From Prorocentrum cordatum (Eukaryota; Sar; Dinophyceae; Prorocentrales; Prorocentraceae): a DNA stretch of 64,000 nt. The position numbers and the translations under genes are program-made. Below, piece by piece: positions 16,111-28,705 of this stretch. Under the pieces are notes generated by a model. That model made no database searches, had not been told where the DNA came from, and saw nothing but the letters and a program-made list of their open reading frames with translations. Numbering within the stretch: the first letter of the stretch is position 1; every line of letters starts with the position of its first letter. The DNA is taken from positions 1,411,501-1,475,500 of the forward strand of contig CAUYUJ010000669.1 in the NCBI GenBank assembly GCA_963575745.1, given 5' to 3'.

Positions 16111-17180
16111 GCTCGGCGACGCAATGAGCCCAAACAGCTGCGAGCTGGATGGCGTCGCAGAAAACGGACGCAACTGAGCGGTTTCCCGGCCGGGGGGTCT
16201 CGGGGCACCGCGATCCAACGTGGGGCAGTTATTGGTTGGCACTGTTTTGCAATCGGCAATGTCAAGAGGCGCGAGCGGCCGCGGGGAACTGACAATTGAT
16301 AACGTTCAAAACCACGGTTGCGCAGGCCGCGGCCGCGCATCACTGCAGGCGGCGGCGCGCGCCGCGGAGACCGACATTTGGGCCCGCGTGCATGCGGTGG
16401 TTCGGCTGCGCGCCGCCCACGCCAAAGACCATTGTGCGGTGTGGGGGTGGGCAGAGCGACTGCTGCGCGATCCATTTCATCCTGCTCCACGCGGTGGACC
16501 ACTCACCCCCCGCCGCGTCGCACTAGCGCGGGTAGTCGGTGGAGGCGAGCGCCGCGGTGCACGCGCGGTCGCGGTCATCGCGGTGGATGCATTCCGCCGC
16601 CACTTCGAAGCAGCGGTGCTCGCGGACAAGCACGTCGCCTACTGCGGGGTCGCCCGACGCCCACAGCGGGCCCGCGAAGCCCGGCGCCACGAAGGGGGTC
16701 GCACTTTTCTGGGATTGGAAGAAGTTGTGCCAAAAGAACACGATGAACTTGTCCTGGGGCCGGTTAACCGAAAATGCATAGCTCACCGCCCCAATTCGAA
16801 GTTGGGCGTTTTGGGGGGTCAATGATTCAACGGCAAATTGCACCACCAATGTATGCGCGACAAAACCAACGCCGGGTTCCCCCCGCCCCTGTCCTCGCCT
16901 TTGGCCAAGCGCTGAGACTGCGCAAGCCCAACCTTGCGCCGCGCTGAGCCGGGTGGCAAGAGGCTGCCAGGCGCGACGTTCTGGATGATGGCGCACTCGA
17001 AAGCCATGGCTTGAGACTTGCTGCGGGCTGGTGGCTTGGCGGGAATGACAGGTCATTCTGAAGGGGCCCGAACGCACTCGCGGCGACGGAGGGCGGGGGG
17101 GGGGCGAGCGGGCGGGCGGTTGCATGACCGGCGACGGCGCGAAGACGAGGGCCTGATTTGAAAAGTTTGCCCTCCATCCC
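16110..17180 (-). other. possible upstream part of the degenerate NTPase gene
   Basis: Minus-strand frames here (for example around 16525-17010) contain plausible but unrecognised protein such as FSVNRPQDKFIVFFWHNFF. They lie collinear with and upstream of the P-loop relict. I include the region as a possible N-terminal part only because of continuity and strand. No family is identified. Confidence 0.25.
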
Positions 17181-20100
17181 TTCGTGTGTTGAACCTGTAC
17201 GACGGATGTGCGGGGCGCTATCGCTCGGACCCTATTGTGAAAACGTCGCCCCCATCCGTTTGCGCAGTTGCTGCAACCGTTTTGGCATTGCGCGCAGCGC
17301 TAAGGCGAAAACTACGTTGTGCAAGCGAGCCCCCCTCCATGTCGGTAGTTGTTGCAACTGTTGTGAACGATTGCGTGGTTGTGCCAAGGTGAGAGCTCCA
17401 ACGACCCATCCTCCGTCTTTGTCACTGTTGCAAGTTTTAGGATGAATATGTGTGGCCCTGAGGCGGTAGCTGCAACTTCCAATTTCAGGATCATGAGCAG
17501 TGGGGGGTCTTAGGCGAAACGCCTGCCCGCCCTGCCGACACGTCCGGGGGGTGCGACATGGAAGAATTATCTAGAAGGGGAACGGGTCGAGGAGGAGGAG
17601 GAGGAGGAGGAGGAGAAGGAGGACGGCTTACGAGGAGGCGGGGGGAATGGAGGCGTTGGTGCTTGGTGCAGGCGCGGCGAGGCGCAGACGCGAAAACGGA
17701 CTCGGTGCTTCTGACGCCGCCGCAGACGCCCTCCACTCGGCCGCCGTCTTCAAGCGGACGCTCTTCTTTTTGGCGGTCCGCGCGCGCCCCGGGAAGGAAA
17801 GAGAGGAGCACGGAGGGAGGAGGGGGCAGGAGGAGGGCCAGACGACGAAAGAGGACGAGGAGTCTCCAGAGGGGCACGAGGGCTGAGGGAGGAGGGAGCG
17901 GATGAGATCTCCAGGCCGCCAGAGTGGGGTCCCGAGCACATCGGGTCGGATGGTGGCACTGCAGCGACGGTGCAGCGGCGATGCCTCCAGCAGCCGCGCC
18001 TTTTTTTGGCGGCCCGCTCGTGCCCTCAGATCTCCAGGAAGCCGTTGGGTCTGGTCCGAGCACGTCTCTTGGAGGTGCTTGGGTTCTTGGGTTTTTCGGG
18101 GGCTCCTGGGGGGTTCGGGGGTTGGGGTTCGGGAGTTCTTCGGGGAGGTCGGGTTTTTTGGGGGGTTCTTGGGGCTTCTGGGGTTCATGAGAACTTTGGC
18201 GGTTCTTGGAGCTTTTGGTGGTTCTTTGGGGGTTCTTTGGGGGTTTCGGAGGTTCTTGGGCGGGCGCCGTGAACAGATCGCGACCGGCTCGCTCGACCCT
18301 TGTCTATTTGGGACCAGGGCCCTCGAGGATGGTCGATGATCCTCCAGCCGTGTGCTATCCGCAGTCAGCTTGTTTGCACCGTACCGCGTTGGCGTCTTCC
18401 CAGGCGTCGTCGATCCGCGACCCAGGAATGGTACGGTCCATAGCCTGATAGCGTTTCGCCCCCCAAAGTCGAACAATTGTGCATCGTACCGCGTTGTCGC
18501 GGAGCCTTGAGAGTGTCTAAACATTGTACGGTGTTTGGTACCCGTTCTCGTATGTTGGTTCAGTGTTTGTGTTTATGCGTGTGTGTTGACTACGCCGCGC
18601 AGCGTTTATCTTACTTTGTGGGTTCGGTCGCCCTTACGCGAGCATACATACACGTACACCGCGGGGTCTATTCCCTCCCCGTCGTTCTCAACGCAGTTCG
18701 GTGTCTTCCGCAAAGTTGGTCGCAAATAAGTCTGGCGTGACCCGTTTTTGTTTATCACGATGATGGTGCCACACCGCCAGTGGAATAGAACGTTTGCTTA
18801 CCCCGTTCAGCGCCGCGCACATGCTAGCCCGTGCCGGCCCCGATTACGCTACCTGCGTCCTATTGACGGGGCTTCGGAGGACAAGCACGCGCTGGCGCTG
18901 ACACACGTTCTGAGGACTATCGAGACGGGGCCGGCTCGTCAGACCCCAGACGAGGATGGCGTCGAGAGCAGGGTTCGACCGAGAACGTGGTTTGGCGACT
19001 TTGTGGACCGCCTTTCGATTGTTTTTTTTTTTGTTTGAATTTGCGGCCAACGAACACAAAACGAGGGAAGACGAACACGCAACGCAAAGGACAACCACCA
19101 TCTAGATCGAGCCCTGGCCGAGAATCTCTGGTCGTTCTGGTCGTGGTTTTTGCACCTCGGCGTGCTCGTGGCGTCTGGCGTCGGGGCGTCAGTAGGCTGC
19201 CGTGCCTCTTTCCTTCCTGCAGGTCGCCTCTTGCCTGCGGCAGGCGCGAGGTCGCGGATTTCTCCCTCGCTTGCCTCCTTCCCTGCGTGGCCTCCGTGAT
19301 CGACCCCCCCGTTCCCCTCCTCGCTCCCTCTTCTCCTCCTGCCCCCCCTCCTTCTTTTGTCTTCCTTACTCCCTCCTGGCCCTCACCCTCCTCCTTGGAC
19401 TCTCTCCTCCCTCCTCCCGTCTCTTCGCCTCCTCACCGCCTCCTTCTCGTCTCCTTGTCCTCCTCACTGCAGATGGTTCCCATGTCCAACAGCAGCACGA
19501 TGAGGAAGGGGGGAGGAGAAACGCTGGAGGATACTTACTAAGATGCGTCAGCGATGCTGCAGCACACCCTGCCGTCTTAAGTTTCCTCGCCATACGTCCC
19601 AACAAACTCGTACACGCACTACTGGAAGCGCGCCCCTGTGAGAGACCTGGGCCACGTGGGCCTGCCATTTTGGCGGGTTAGCCCTTGTTGAAAAAAGGCA
19701 CTGCCTTGCAATTTTCTGGCGCGAGTTCTGGAATTCGAGAAGCGAATTCTGATCATGCAACGCAGCGGGGTGCCCACACATCACCCTGTATAAGAAGGGC
19801 AGCCTCCCACCTGTGCAACTGTTGTGCAAGCTTTCATTTGTGGTCATGGACTTCGAGGGGGTCTACAGCGAGAGCGCAAAAGGAAGCGCCCTATATCTGT
19901 GAGGCGCTGAATGTGTTGAAGTGTCGTGTCTATAGGGCTAAAGAAGTCTCAAGCGATGCCACATCCTGAGAGGGCATGTATCCATCCTTCTAGGTACTGC
20001 ACGCGTTCACGCGGAGCAAAGCCGTAAGCGCAACGCCGTAAACTCTTAGTGCTCAATCTTTGCACGTGCTGCAAATTGTTCAGACGAATGTGCGCGGATC

Positions 20101-20440
20101 TTAGACGAGCCACATTGTATAGCATATGTTATGTTTTGAGTTTGGCGACGTGTTGTGCGACAACTCTGAAGAGATCCCAGTCTACCCCAAAGAATTTCCT
20201 GGGAATTCTTGAAAGCGGCCCTTCGCCGTCGTCGCCGACGTCATTGGCGACTACTTGACAAGTTTCTTATGGCTCTCGGGGATGTCCAGAGACGCCCCGC
20301 CGAGCATCACCAAGAGTTCCATGGTAGGGTACAGAGTTCTGAGTTCCTCAAGTGCCTCACAAATTTTGGCACCCTTCAAGATCGGCTGCGCGCCCGGTGG
20401 GGAGTGAGAGGGGGCGGGCTTTCTCGGATGGCTCGGACGG
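17180..20440. other. unassigned region with low-complexity patches
   Basis: No gene is recognised. Visible patches are a GGA run (17570-17630), a purine-rich stretch (17790-17910), G/T-rich 'GGTTCTTGGGG' repeats (18070-18260) related in style to the GGCC/CTTGG family farther right, and a pyrimidine-rich stretch (19200-19470). Confidence 0.4.
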
Positions 20441-20446
20441 CCTGCT

Positions 20447-20504
20447 GCCTTCTGAGAAGTGTTCTAAGCCTTCCCCGAAAATGCAGAACCTTTTCTCAGA
20501 AGGC
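20447..20504. repeat. small foldback, 12-bp perfect arms
   Basis: GCCTTCTGAGAA (20447-20458) and its exact reverse complement TTCTCAGAAGGC (20493-20504) flank a 34-base loop. The motif CCTTCTGAGAAG reappears near 57810 opposite CTTCTCAGAA, so it is probably a dispersed foldback rather than a terminator. Confidence 0.7.
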
Positions 20505-20624
20505 GCGAGGGTTTCTGTTTTTTTCCCTACCTAGGCTCTGCCTAGAAGGGTTCATACGCGCTTGGCTTAAAGGGGCCGGGCAGTGCAAACCGCCCCGGGC
20601 GGTTCCCCCAGTCCCCTGGGAGCC

Positions 20625-20947
20625 AAGCAAAAGCAACAGCAAAGGTAAAAGCAAACGCGCGGTTCCCCCAGTTGCGCTCCTTGGGTGCCAAGCAAAAGCA
20701 AAAGCAAAAGCAAAACCAAAGCAACGGCAAAAGTGAGGGCAAAGCGAAGGCAAAGCAAACACATATCATAGCATAGCATAGCATATCATAGCTCAGCACA
20801 GCATAGCGCAGCATAGCATAACATAGCATAGCATAGCCTAGCCTAGCCCCGCATAGCATTGCGCAGCATCGCATAGCATAGCAGAGCAGAGCAGAGCAGA
20901 GCATATCATAATAATTAGCATAGCATAGCATAGCGCAGCACAGCATC
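20625..20947. repeat. AAGCAA hexamer then AGCAT pentamer arrays
   Basis: (AAAGCA)n-type sequence at 20625-20760 passes directly into CATAG/AGCAT pentamers at 20765-20945, with variants such as AGCAG and AGCCT. The two units share AGCA, which suggests one grew out of the other. Confidence 0.95.
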
Positions 20948-21027
20948 CACTATTGCTGCTGCTATAGATTACTATTACTACTACTGCTACTACTACTACT
21001 ACTCCTACTACTACTACGATTACTACG

Positions 21028-21075
<48 letters not shown>

Positions 21076-21106
21076 GCTACTGCTACTGCTACTGCTACTG
21101 CTACTG

Positions 21107-21173
<67 letters not shown>

Positions 21174-21187
21174 GACTACGACTACGA

Positions 21188-21219
<32 letters not shown>

Positions 21220-21222
21220 ACG

Positions 21223-21302
<80 letters not shown>

Positions 21303-21305
21303 CTA
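20948..21305. repeat. (ACT)n array
   Basis: CTA/ACT triplets with GCT and CGA variants. This is the complement class of the AGT arrays at 1-6 kb, here in the opposite orientation. Confidence 0.98.
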
Positions 21306-21476
21306 CTCCTATCCTTATTCCTTATTAGAATATACTCCTACTCCCCCCTCAGGCCGGCCATTAGGGGCCGCATCCGGGTGGTCCCATCCTAACCTGTAAA
21401 AAACAATACAAAATCAACATTTTTCTTATTTTTTCCTCTCGACATGGACGTCCTGTCGTCCACGGCGATAATCCAT

Positions 21477-21857
21477 TGCAAAAAATACCACAAAGAGCAC
21501 ACGCGCGCGTTCATGTCAGAATCCTACCGAACACCGTGTGTTTGCAAGCATTTCAACATAAAAACATCAAAAACCCAATGCTTTTTCACAAAAATTGTAC
21601 AAATTTCCCGCCCGGGCTCTCTTGCTGAAATCATAGGAAAACCATAGGAATCTTAAGAATTCGGTCAAATCCAGCGATTTCACGTCATCGCGCGGTGCAC
21701 TCGCGATGCTCTGTCATGCACCCAGGCCGCGAATCCTGTGCAAAAAATACCACAAAGAGCACACTCGCGCGTTCATGTCAGAATCCTACCGAACACCGTG
21801 TGTTTGCAAGCATTTCAACATAAAAACATCAAAAACCCAATGCTTTTTCACAAAAAT
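21477..21857. repeat. 119-bp direct repeat, two copies
   Basis: 21477-21595 and 21739-21857 are nearly identical (262-bp offset), including AAAAAATACCACAAAGAGCA, ATTTCAACATAAAAACATCA and GCTTTTTCACAAAAAT. The block is AT-richer than its surroundings. A 143-bp unrelated spacer lies between. It could be a mini-LTR-like or tandem-duplicated insertion. No coding content. Confidence 0.9.
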
Positions 21858-22137
21858 GCTTTGGGGTGTCCTGTCAGACCGTCGGGCTTCCTCCGGCCAC
21901 CTCTGGCTTCCTGCGGTGTACCGGGCCATTCTCGACTCGTCTGGCAATGCGTGCGCGGCATTCAACACGCGCTCGCCAGTTCCCGTCGGCAACCGCCATC
22001 GCGGCCGCATCAGCTGTACCAAACCGGCTGGCCGGTGTGACTTCGGCCCCCAGTTGTGCCAGCTTTGCTTCTTATGTTGTGGGAGGGCGGGTGGGACTGG
22101 GCATGCCATGCTTGACTCGCTCGAGCTGGCTACCTTG

Positions 22138-22159
22138 ACTCCTACTCCTACTCCTACTC

Positions 22160-22222
<63 letters not shown>

Positions 22223-22267
22223 CTACTCCTACTACTACTCCTACTACTACTACTACTACTACTACTG

Positions 22268-22343
<76 letters not shown>

Positions 22344-22345
22344 AG
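22138..22345. repeat. (ACT)n array with CCT variants
   Basis: ACT triplets with clustered CCT variants form the right-hand companion of the array at 20948. The two enclose the 119-bp direct repeat. Confidence 0.98.
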
Positions 22346-22627
22346 CTACGGCGATGAGGAGCAGGAGGAGAACGGCGTTTACCGCTCCTACTAATGTTGC
22401 CTTCCTAGAGGCTCAAATTCCTAGGTAGGGTCGCACTGGGATAATTTTCCTGTGGGCCACTGCTGACACGGCTCCCGCGGGGACGCACTAGCAGGCGGAG
22501 AGGGGAGGTTGAGCAGAAAGGGTTCCCAGTAGCAGAAGGAATCCCCGACGATGCCTTGGGCGGACTTGGTATGACGAAGCACAACATGCCCTTCGCCTCT
22601 AAGAAGAACTTCTCACAGGCTGGCCGA

Positions 22628-24200
22628 ATCTATGATGTCGGCGAGCCCATGGCCTTCAAGTTCGCTTTGACGCGCGCGTAGAGCTCGTCCTTGCTGATCT
22701 TGCCATCCATGAGCAGCTCCACAGACTCGACCAGGAACGAGGGCTCCAGGCCTGAGTAGTTGACCTCGCTCGGTACTGCATCCCTCCCGCCGCCTTGATC
22801 ACGATCACCTCCTGCATACTCGCGAAGGGGGCCGCCACGACCATCGCCTTCACGAAGGTCTTGCTCATGCACTTCCCCTCCACGATCTTCAGGAGGCTGC
22901 TCATGATCGACTTCTCGGCGGACGCTAGCCGCACCGCCAAGCCGCAAACCAGGCAATGCAGGATCTCCGAGGCCATCGGATCCCGCAACACCACCACCTT
23001 GGTCACCTGCTGTCTCTTCTTTCTGCTCAAAAACCGAATCCAACTCGTGGAAGTCGCAGCGGCTGCCTTCGCCAGCACTTGCCGACGCCCTCAGCTGCTG
23101 CTCCAAAACATTCAGCTCCTCAATCTTTTTCCGCTCCTGCTTCTTCTCCTTCTTCCTTTCCTCGCGCCTCTGACTTCGCACACGCCTCCTCTTCTGACGC
23201 TCCTCCGTCGTGAACTCCTTCCTGAACTGCTGCTTCACGGCGCCCTCGGTGGTGTAGGATGCCGCCGCCGTCGTCGTCGAATTTGAGTCCGCACAGGACG
23301 CCTCGGCGGCGCAGGCGGTGGAGGTGGCGGAGTGGTCGGACTCGTCATCGCGCAGGCTCGCCCAGGATTGGCCAAGCTCCTGTGCAAGATGTGCGCGTAT
23401 GGATCCTTCAGCTCGGAGATGCTTGGGGGCAGCGGCGTCAGAGCTTGCACCGTCACCTTCCTCGGCACCCCCATCGCTTCCCACGCGTGGGAGGAGAAAG
23501 ACTGCTTCTTTTTCACCTTCATGCCCTTGAAAAAATGATATTGTGCTTAAACATCTTGCCGTTGCCCTTGCCATTGAACTGCCGCTTCAGGCGAGACGAC
23601 TTGGACTTGGGCTTGTTCTTCACGAGTACAGGCGCCGTCGTTGCAGGCGATGGGGGCGTAGGCGGAGGCGGCGGAGGACACCGCGGCGCAACCCTGCCAG
23701 CCGAACTGCTCTCCGTATTAGCTGCCAGGAGCCGTGTGGAAGGCGGCGACGGCGGTCGGCACACCTTGCGCACCCCCAGATGGGTCTTCACTTCACAAGG
23801 AGAGCCGTGGGCCCTCCCAAGCAGAGGATCGGCTTGCACTCCGCTGACGATGGGGACGTCGCCAGTGAAGAACTTGAGCTTCTCAATGAGCTCGGGCGTG
23901 ACCAGCTCCACGGGGAGCAGGATGCGCATGCACAGGGGCAGGAGGCCGAGCAGGAGGCCGCCAGGGCCGGTCTTGACCGCCACCACGCGCGGCGGCCCTC
24001 GAGCCGCACAGATCCGTCCAGCGCCGGCCCTCCGCGCTTGAGCCCAGGCGCTGCAGGCCAGGGCCTGTCGTGCTCGAGCCGAAGAGGCGTGAGGCGAGGG
24101 CTTCGGAGAAGATCCGCCTCTTTCAGGGAAGGCCTGCTCCTTCTCGTTTCCCTCCCTTCGCTCGCCGCCGACAAGAGCCCCGAGCCCACCTCCAAGACCA
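22628..24200 (-). pseudogene. unrecognised minus-strand gene relict with frame breaks
   Basis: Leftwards from about 24200, one frame reads PRVVAVKTGPGGLLLGLLPL, then VELVTPELIEKLKFFTGDVP (to about 23790). A second (23574 and below) gives a serine/alanine-rich part, then a Lys/Arg/Glu-rich coiled-coil-like stretch (EERQKRRRVRSQRREERKK). The most protein-like reading then shifts to KVVVLRDPMASEILHCLVCG and returns to a frame ending ISKDELYARVKANLKAMGSP and a stop near 22630. I do not recognise the family. The balanced composition and amphipathic stretches suggest former coding sequence. The frame changes suggest decay, or introns I cannot place. Confidence 0.35.
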
Positions 24201-25950
24201 ATCGGCAAGTGGTCTGCAGGGTGACGGGGTGTCTTGAGAGGTGTCCGCCGTCGGCGTGGCCGGAAAACGACGAAAAGTGTTTCCTCGGTTATCGCTACCG
24301 CTGCCGGCACGTCGAGAAGTTTCCTTGAGTTCTTCTTGTGGAGTCTCAGACAAACGCCAATACCACTCCAGCAAGAACTTGGTGCCTCAGGCTGGGGCGG
24401 GAGAGTCCCCCGAACGAGGCCCAGACAGTGGCCGAACACTGGCCTGATATGGGCCAAACATTTCCCGAATCCGTGCCACGATGACGTACATTAACCAGGA
24501 CAGGCTATCATACCTGCAACTGGTTCGTCGGGCCTTTGCGGTGCGTTCTGTTTTGGTGCCGAGATATCCGCGCACTTCGGTGTCGCGCTCGGTCCTGACG
24601 TTCATGTCGCCATCGCGTTGTGCGCCATTGCCACGTCCGTCTCGTTGCACATATCCTCCCTTGCCTAGCTTCTTATTCTAAACTATTTCTCTGTTTCCTC
24701 CGCCCTCCCAAGCATCAGCAATCTCATGTGCGCAGCAGCCATCGCTCCAGGAAAGCTGTCTCGCCATACCAGTGTCGCCACAGCCAACTACATCGTTCCT
24801 AAGGCCATCTCGCGACAAGATCCCCTCAAAATCCCTGTTTTTTTTTCCGAAATCCCCATCCTTTTCAAAATCCTCTCAAAGTCGTCGCCCTCGCAAGTGG
24901 GCCGAAGTCCCTTAAAATCCCCTCGTCGCGCTCGGAATCCCTTCAACATCCCTTCAACATCTGATCAACATCTCCTCGTCGCGCTCCGCATCCCCTCAAC
25001 ATCCCTTCAAAATCCCTTTCGAAACCCCTTCAACATCCCCGCCACGACCGTGTGTCCTAAGGCGTGATGCTGTGCATGTGCACGGCGCATTGAGATGTTA
25101 TGGTGTCATACCTGACTAGGTTTGAAGGTTCTGTCGAATTCGGTTCGTGAAGTTATGTGGCGCATTTCCCCCGAGTGCGCCCATCGTTTTACTTTCGTTC
25201 GCGTTGTGGGGCCATCGCGCAACTCCGCGTTTCAATTGTGCAGTCGGGGTGTTTCAGTCCCTTGCGGTGGCTGGTTCGCCGTTTTTACATGAGCCTCCAC
25301 TTCTGCCACTCGCGTTCCGTTGGCGCACTTGCTTGGCCTGCGGCGAATTGAAGCCCTGTCGGCAAACCATGGCAAGTATTGCATAACCTTCGGATGCGGT
25401 CGTTGGCAGCTGTTTCGGGTGGGCGTTCAGCGCCCGTCTTTTTTGAGAGGGACGTCCGGCTTACATTAGGAGCGCGTGGGCGGTGTGCTCCTGAACGTCA
25501 CCCAGAGCCTTTCTCCGACCTAGGGCGGGACAGGGCCCCCAGGCTGCTTCTCCGAGACTCCTCAGCTCCTCTAGGCGGCGAGCGAGGGGGGGAAATGAGA
25601 GAGAGAGAGAGAGACGACATTCGCAGAAGGCGGCGGAGTTTTTCAGAAGTCCTTCGGCCTGCTGATCAGTTTTCTGTGCCTTTGGGGAAGGCTTAGAAAA
25701 TTGTTCAGAGGGCTCGAGCATTCCCGAGCCTTTGAGAAGGCCCGCCTCATAGTCATCACTTCACCCCCGGGTCTGGCCGCCGACTTGAGCTCCTCGGAAT
25801 GTCCGGCGTCCTAAAGCTTTCATACGCATCCCCACCGCATCGGAATGATTTCCCAAAGAGCGTCAAATGGGCCGCAGCAGACAGCGTGTGCTATCCATTA
25901 TGTCCCGTCCCGACTGTGCCCAAGGAGTGGGAAGGATGCCCTCCCACCAG
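24200..25950. other. unassigned; short CCCTTCAACAT repeats inside
   Basis: No gene recognised. From 24820 to 25045 variants of 'AAATCCCCTTCAACATCCC' recur about ten times with 'CTCGTCGCGCTC' insertions. A (GA)n tract lies at 25595-25615. Confidence 0.5.
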
Positions 25951-25957
25951 ATTCTAG

Positions 25958-26181
25958 GCCTCCCAGATGGGGTCGGAGCAGATGGGGTCGGAGGATCGCG
26001 CCGCATCGCCGATGCATCGCCGATGCGGCTGGATGTGGAGCCCGATTTGCTTCGCGTCGACGTCGCCGATGCATCGCCCACGTCGACGATGCATCGCCAG
26101 TGCATCGACGATGCATCGCCGATGCATCGGCGATGCGGCGCGATCCTCCGACCCCATCTGCTCCGACCCCATCCAGGAGGC
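25958..26181. mobile_element. TIR element family A, best-preserved copy
   Basis: About 62-bp terminal inverted repeats: the left arm starts GCCTCCCAGATGGGGTCGG and the right arm ends CCGACCCCATCCAGGAGGC. The arms agree at almost every base into GATCGCGCCGCATCGCCGAT. The centre carries GATGCGGCTGGATGTGGAGC and GACGTCGCCGATGCATCG, shared with 56816 and 57268. At 224 bp with no coding capacity it fits a MITE or foldback class. I could not identify a target-site duplication with confidence. CTAG lies at the left edge here and at the 57268 copy. Confidence 0.8.
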
Positions 26182-26654
26182 CTCTACAGATAGCACATGC
26201 TGTCTAATTTGAGGGATGCCCGCACCACCCTTCGTACAACCCAGAATGATTAAGTCTGGAACCGTAAGAACTCCGGTCAGTATCCTTGGGAATTCCCATG
26301 GAATTTTAATAATTTGTTAAAGATATTTTGGCATGATCTTCGGAATAAGGGTGCTTAGTATTTTATGAGGATTGTTGTGGATGTTCAATGTCTTTCAGGG
26401 CTCACACCGATCCCCTAAGATAGCGCAGGGATTTCTCGAGGAGCCCGTTCGGATTCCTGCGGAATCCTGGCGCTCTCAGGAGTTCCGCGGAACCCTGAAT
26501 GAGCCCGACGAGTGGCATTTAATATTGAGGGTTGGAACCCGTGTGATCGCGCATTCCTCAGAATTCCTTTGGACATTTGTTTGCACACCTGACAAAAGCC
26601 AGTAGGACTCGTCCAGGAATCTTCCATAGTCCCCTGGATTAGTTTGGGAGTCTG

Positions 26655-26765
26655 TGGGAAACACACACACGCACACACGAGGAAGACGGAAAAGAGACGG
26701 AGGTAGCGGTGTTTCAGAGGTGATATATATATATGTATATATATGTATATATGTATATGTAGTCC
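26655..26765. repeat. (CA)n and (TA/TATG)n microsatellites
   Basis: A short ACACAC run (26660-26680) and an AT-rich TATATG run (26722-26762) lie in otherwise unassigned sequence between 26.2 and 27.1 kb. Confidence 0.9.
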
Positions 26766-27142
26766 AATCGGAGGGTTGTGGAATAAGTTATTCCGAATAT
26801 GCGATGCGTGTCTTGATGTGCAACACGTTGTCCATCTATCTGGTCTAGACAGTTGGAGAAGCGCGAGGATCACACATATTTGCCGAGAACAACCGACTGG
26901 ATGGCTTAACCTTGACCTTTTCCCTTTGACCTGGCGCTGGGCGGGAAGGGTGTCCGAAGGACACGTGGAGCCCGGACTTCAGTGCTACTACACTTTGATC
27001 GTAGACCGCTCGCGCACTGCTGCCGTCTGCGGCTGGAGATTACTGAAATGCCCCACCGGCGAAACCAGTCTCGGCGCTGGCATTTAGGGGGGGGTAAGGG
27101 GGGGGGACTGCCCCAGAGGACGAAACATCGTCCCTCAATTGC

Positions 27143-27250
27143 CCATTCTTCGCCAATCGGGGCCTGGTACCCCACTCCGCCCAGGAAGGTCCAGTTTCAC
27201 CAACAGAGACCAGCCGCCGATTTACCAGCGACGCATCGCCGATTCCAGGC
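27143..27250. repeat. dispersed repeat family C, copy 1 (diverged)
   Basis: TTGCCCATTCTTCGCC, CGGGGCCTGGTACCCCACTC, CGCCCAGGAA and ATCGCCGATTCCAG occur here in the same order as in the copies near 58335 and 59250. It appears to be the oldest of the three. Confidence 0.6.
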
Positions 27251-27254
27251 TAAT

Positions 27255-28460
27255 GCTCCCCCCCCCCTAGCCAGGCCCCCCCTGCCGACCCTATTCATTG
27301 CTGCATTTCGAGATTGCCACGCCGAACACCAAGAAGAAGAGGAGGAGGACGATCAGTGGTGGGCGACCCCCCCCCCCCGAAGGACTCAGCGGGTGCAGCA
27401 CGCCGGACCCCGCCACTGGCGTGCCCCCGCTGCCCCTCGGCCGCGCCCTCGGCGTGGACGAGCTCGCGGGGGTGGCCGAAGGCGCGCATCGGGCGTTGCC
27501 GCCCCGCTTCGATGCTCTGTCAGAGCGGGTCGGCATCGCAGGGCCAGCGTGGAGATGCCTTAAGTGACAAATCATATCTTCAACTTGTGATTATCCATGC
27601 GTTTCCTTCTTTACGATGGTGCATCCTTGTTTCCGCGCGTCCGTCAAGTGAAGTGCCCGCGTACTGGCAGTGCCCCCCCCCGCAGGCATTCGCGAGGCTA
27701 TCGAGGCGGAGCAGGAGATGCTGCTAGCCGCCATAGGCCTTGCATCTTGTTGTTCCGATGTTGTGCTTTGAAGCTCGCACATTCACCTGGTTAGTGAGCG
27801 ATTCGAACCGGTTCTACCACATGTGATGTCAGGCTGCCAAGTGCTGAAGCCTTCCAGCTCCGGGTGCTGGAAAACAGTGGCGCGTGACAGCGTGTGCAAG
27901 AAAACGCGGAGTCTAGGCTGAGATGGTACAGTCGGTAGTCTTGGGAACACTGAAACGCGTGTGGAGGTGCACGCGTTCGCATTCAGATATCTATATGCAT
28001 AGCTGGGCAGTGTTTTTCCATTATGCTCTTTTTCGGACTCGGCATGTCTCCAAAATTATATGCGCGTGAAAGAAAGACTCGGCTGCTGAATTGAGTTTGG
28101 CATGGCTGCTATGCTGGACCTCCCGGTCTGGCCATACAGATTAGATGATTATTGGCCAGCGCCAGCAGGCAGATTGGCATCTTCGAAGCCTTGCACACCT
28201 AATCTCTCACGAGCTGTATGCACAAGTTGCTGAGCATCGTGGCTCGGTCCTGGGATTCACGATGATGGGAGTCAGAGGGAGCTTAAAAGCAGGAGGACGA
28301 GCCGGATCTCGTTCACGTCCGCGTCGCTGCCACCGCCTTTGTGCGGGCCCCACCAGGCGAACAGATGCAGCAGCTGGAGGCAGAGGAAGCGGTGCCCCTC
28401 GCGCGGGGCGCGTGGAGGAGTAGGAAGAGGAAGAGAGGGCCCGGGGAGGGGGCCTCTGCA
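27255..28460. other. unassigned region
   Basis: Homopolymer G and C runs, a GAAGAAGAGGAGGAGG tract near 27330 and about 900 bases without recognisable features. Open frames here show no domain I recognise. Confidence 0.4.
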
Positions 28461-28625
28461 AGAAAACGAGGAGGAGGAGGAAGAGGAGGAGGAGGAGGAG
28501 GAGGAGGGGAGGGGTAGGAACGAGCGGAGGAGGAGGAGAAAGAGGAGGAGGAGGAGGAGGAGGAGGAGGAGGAGGAGGAGGAGGAGGAGGGGGAGAGGGG
28601 CGGAGGAGAAGAAGGGATGAGGAGG
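28460..28625. repeat. (GGA)n array
   Basis: Almost pure GAG/GGA triplets, translated as poly-Glu/Arg on one strand and poly-Pro/Leu on the other. Confidence 0.97.
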
Positions 28626-28705
28626 GGGACAAGTTATAATGAGGGTGGCCCGTCATTTGATTTTCGCCAGGCGGCCTGTGTTGGATTGCGTTGAACTGAA
28701 TTGAA

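Noticed and set aside
19660-19681. CTGCCATTTTGGCGGGTTAG resembling the spliced-leader core
   Set aside because: Only GCCATTTTGGC matches. It lacks the CTCAAG end and the donor context, and a short self-complementary string is likely by chance.
27803-27830. GATTCGAACCGGTTCTACCA resembling the 3' half of a minus-strand tRNA
   Set aside because: The putative T-stem does not pair and no D or anticodon arm is visible at the right distance.
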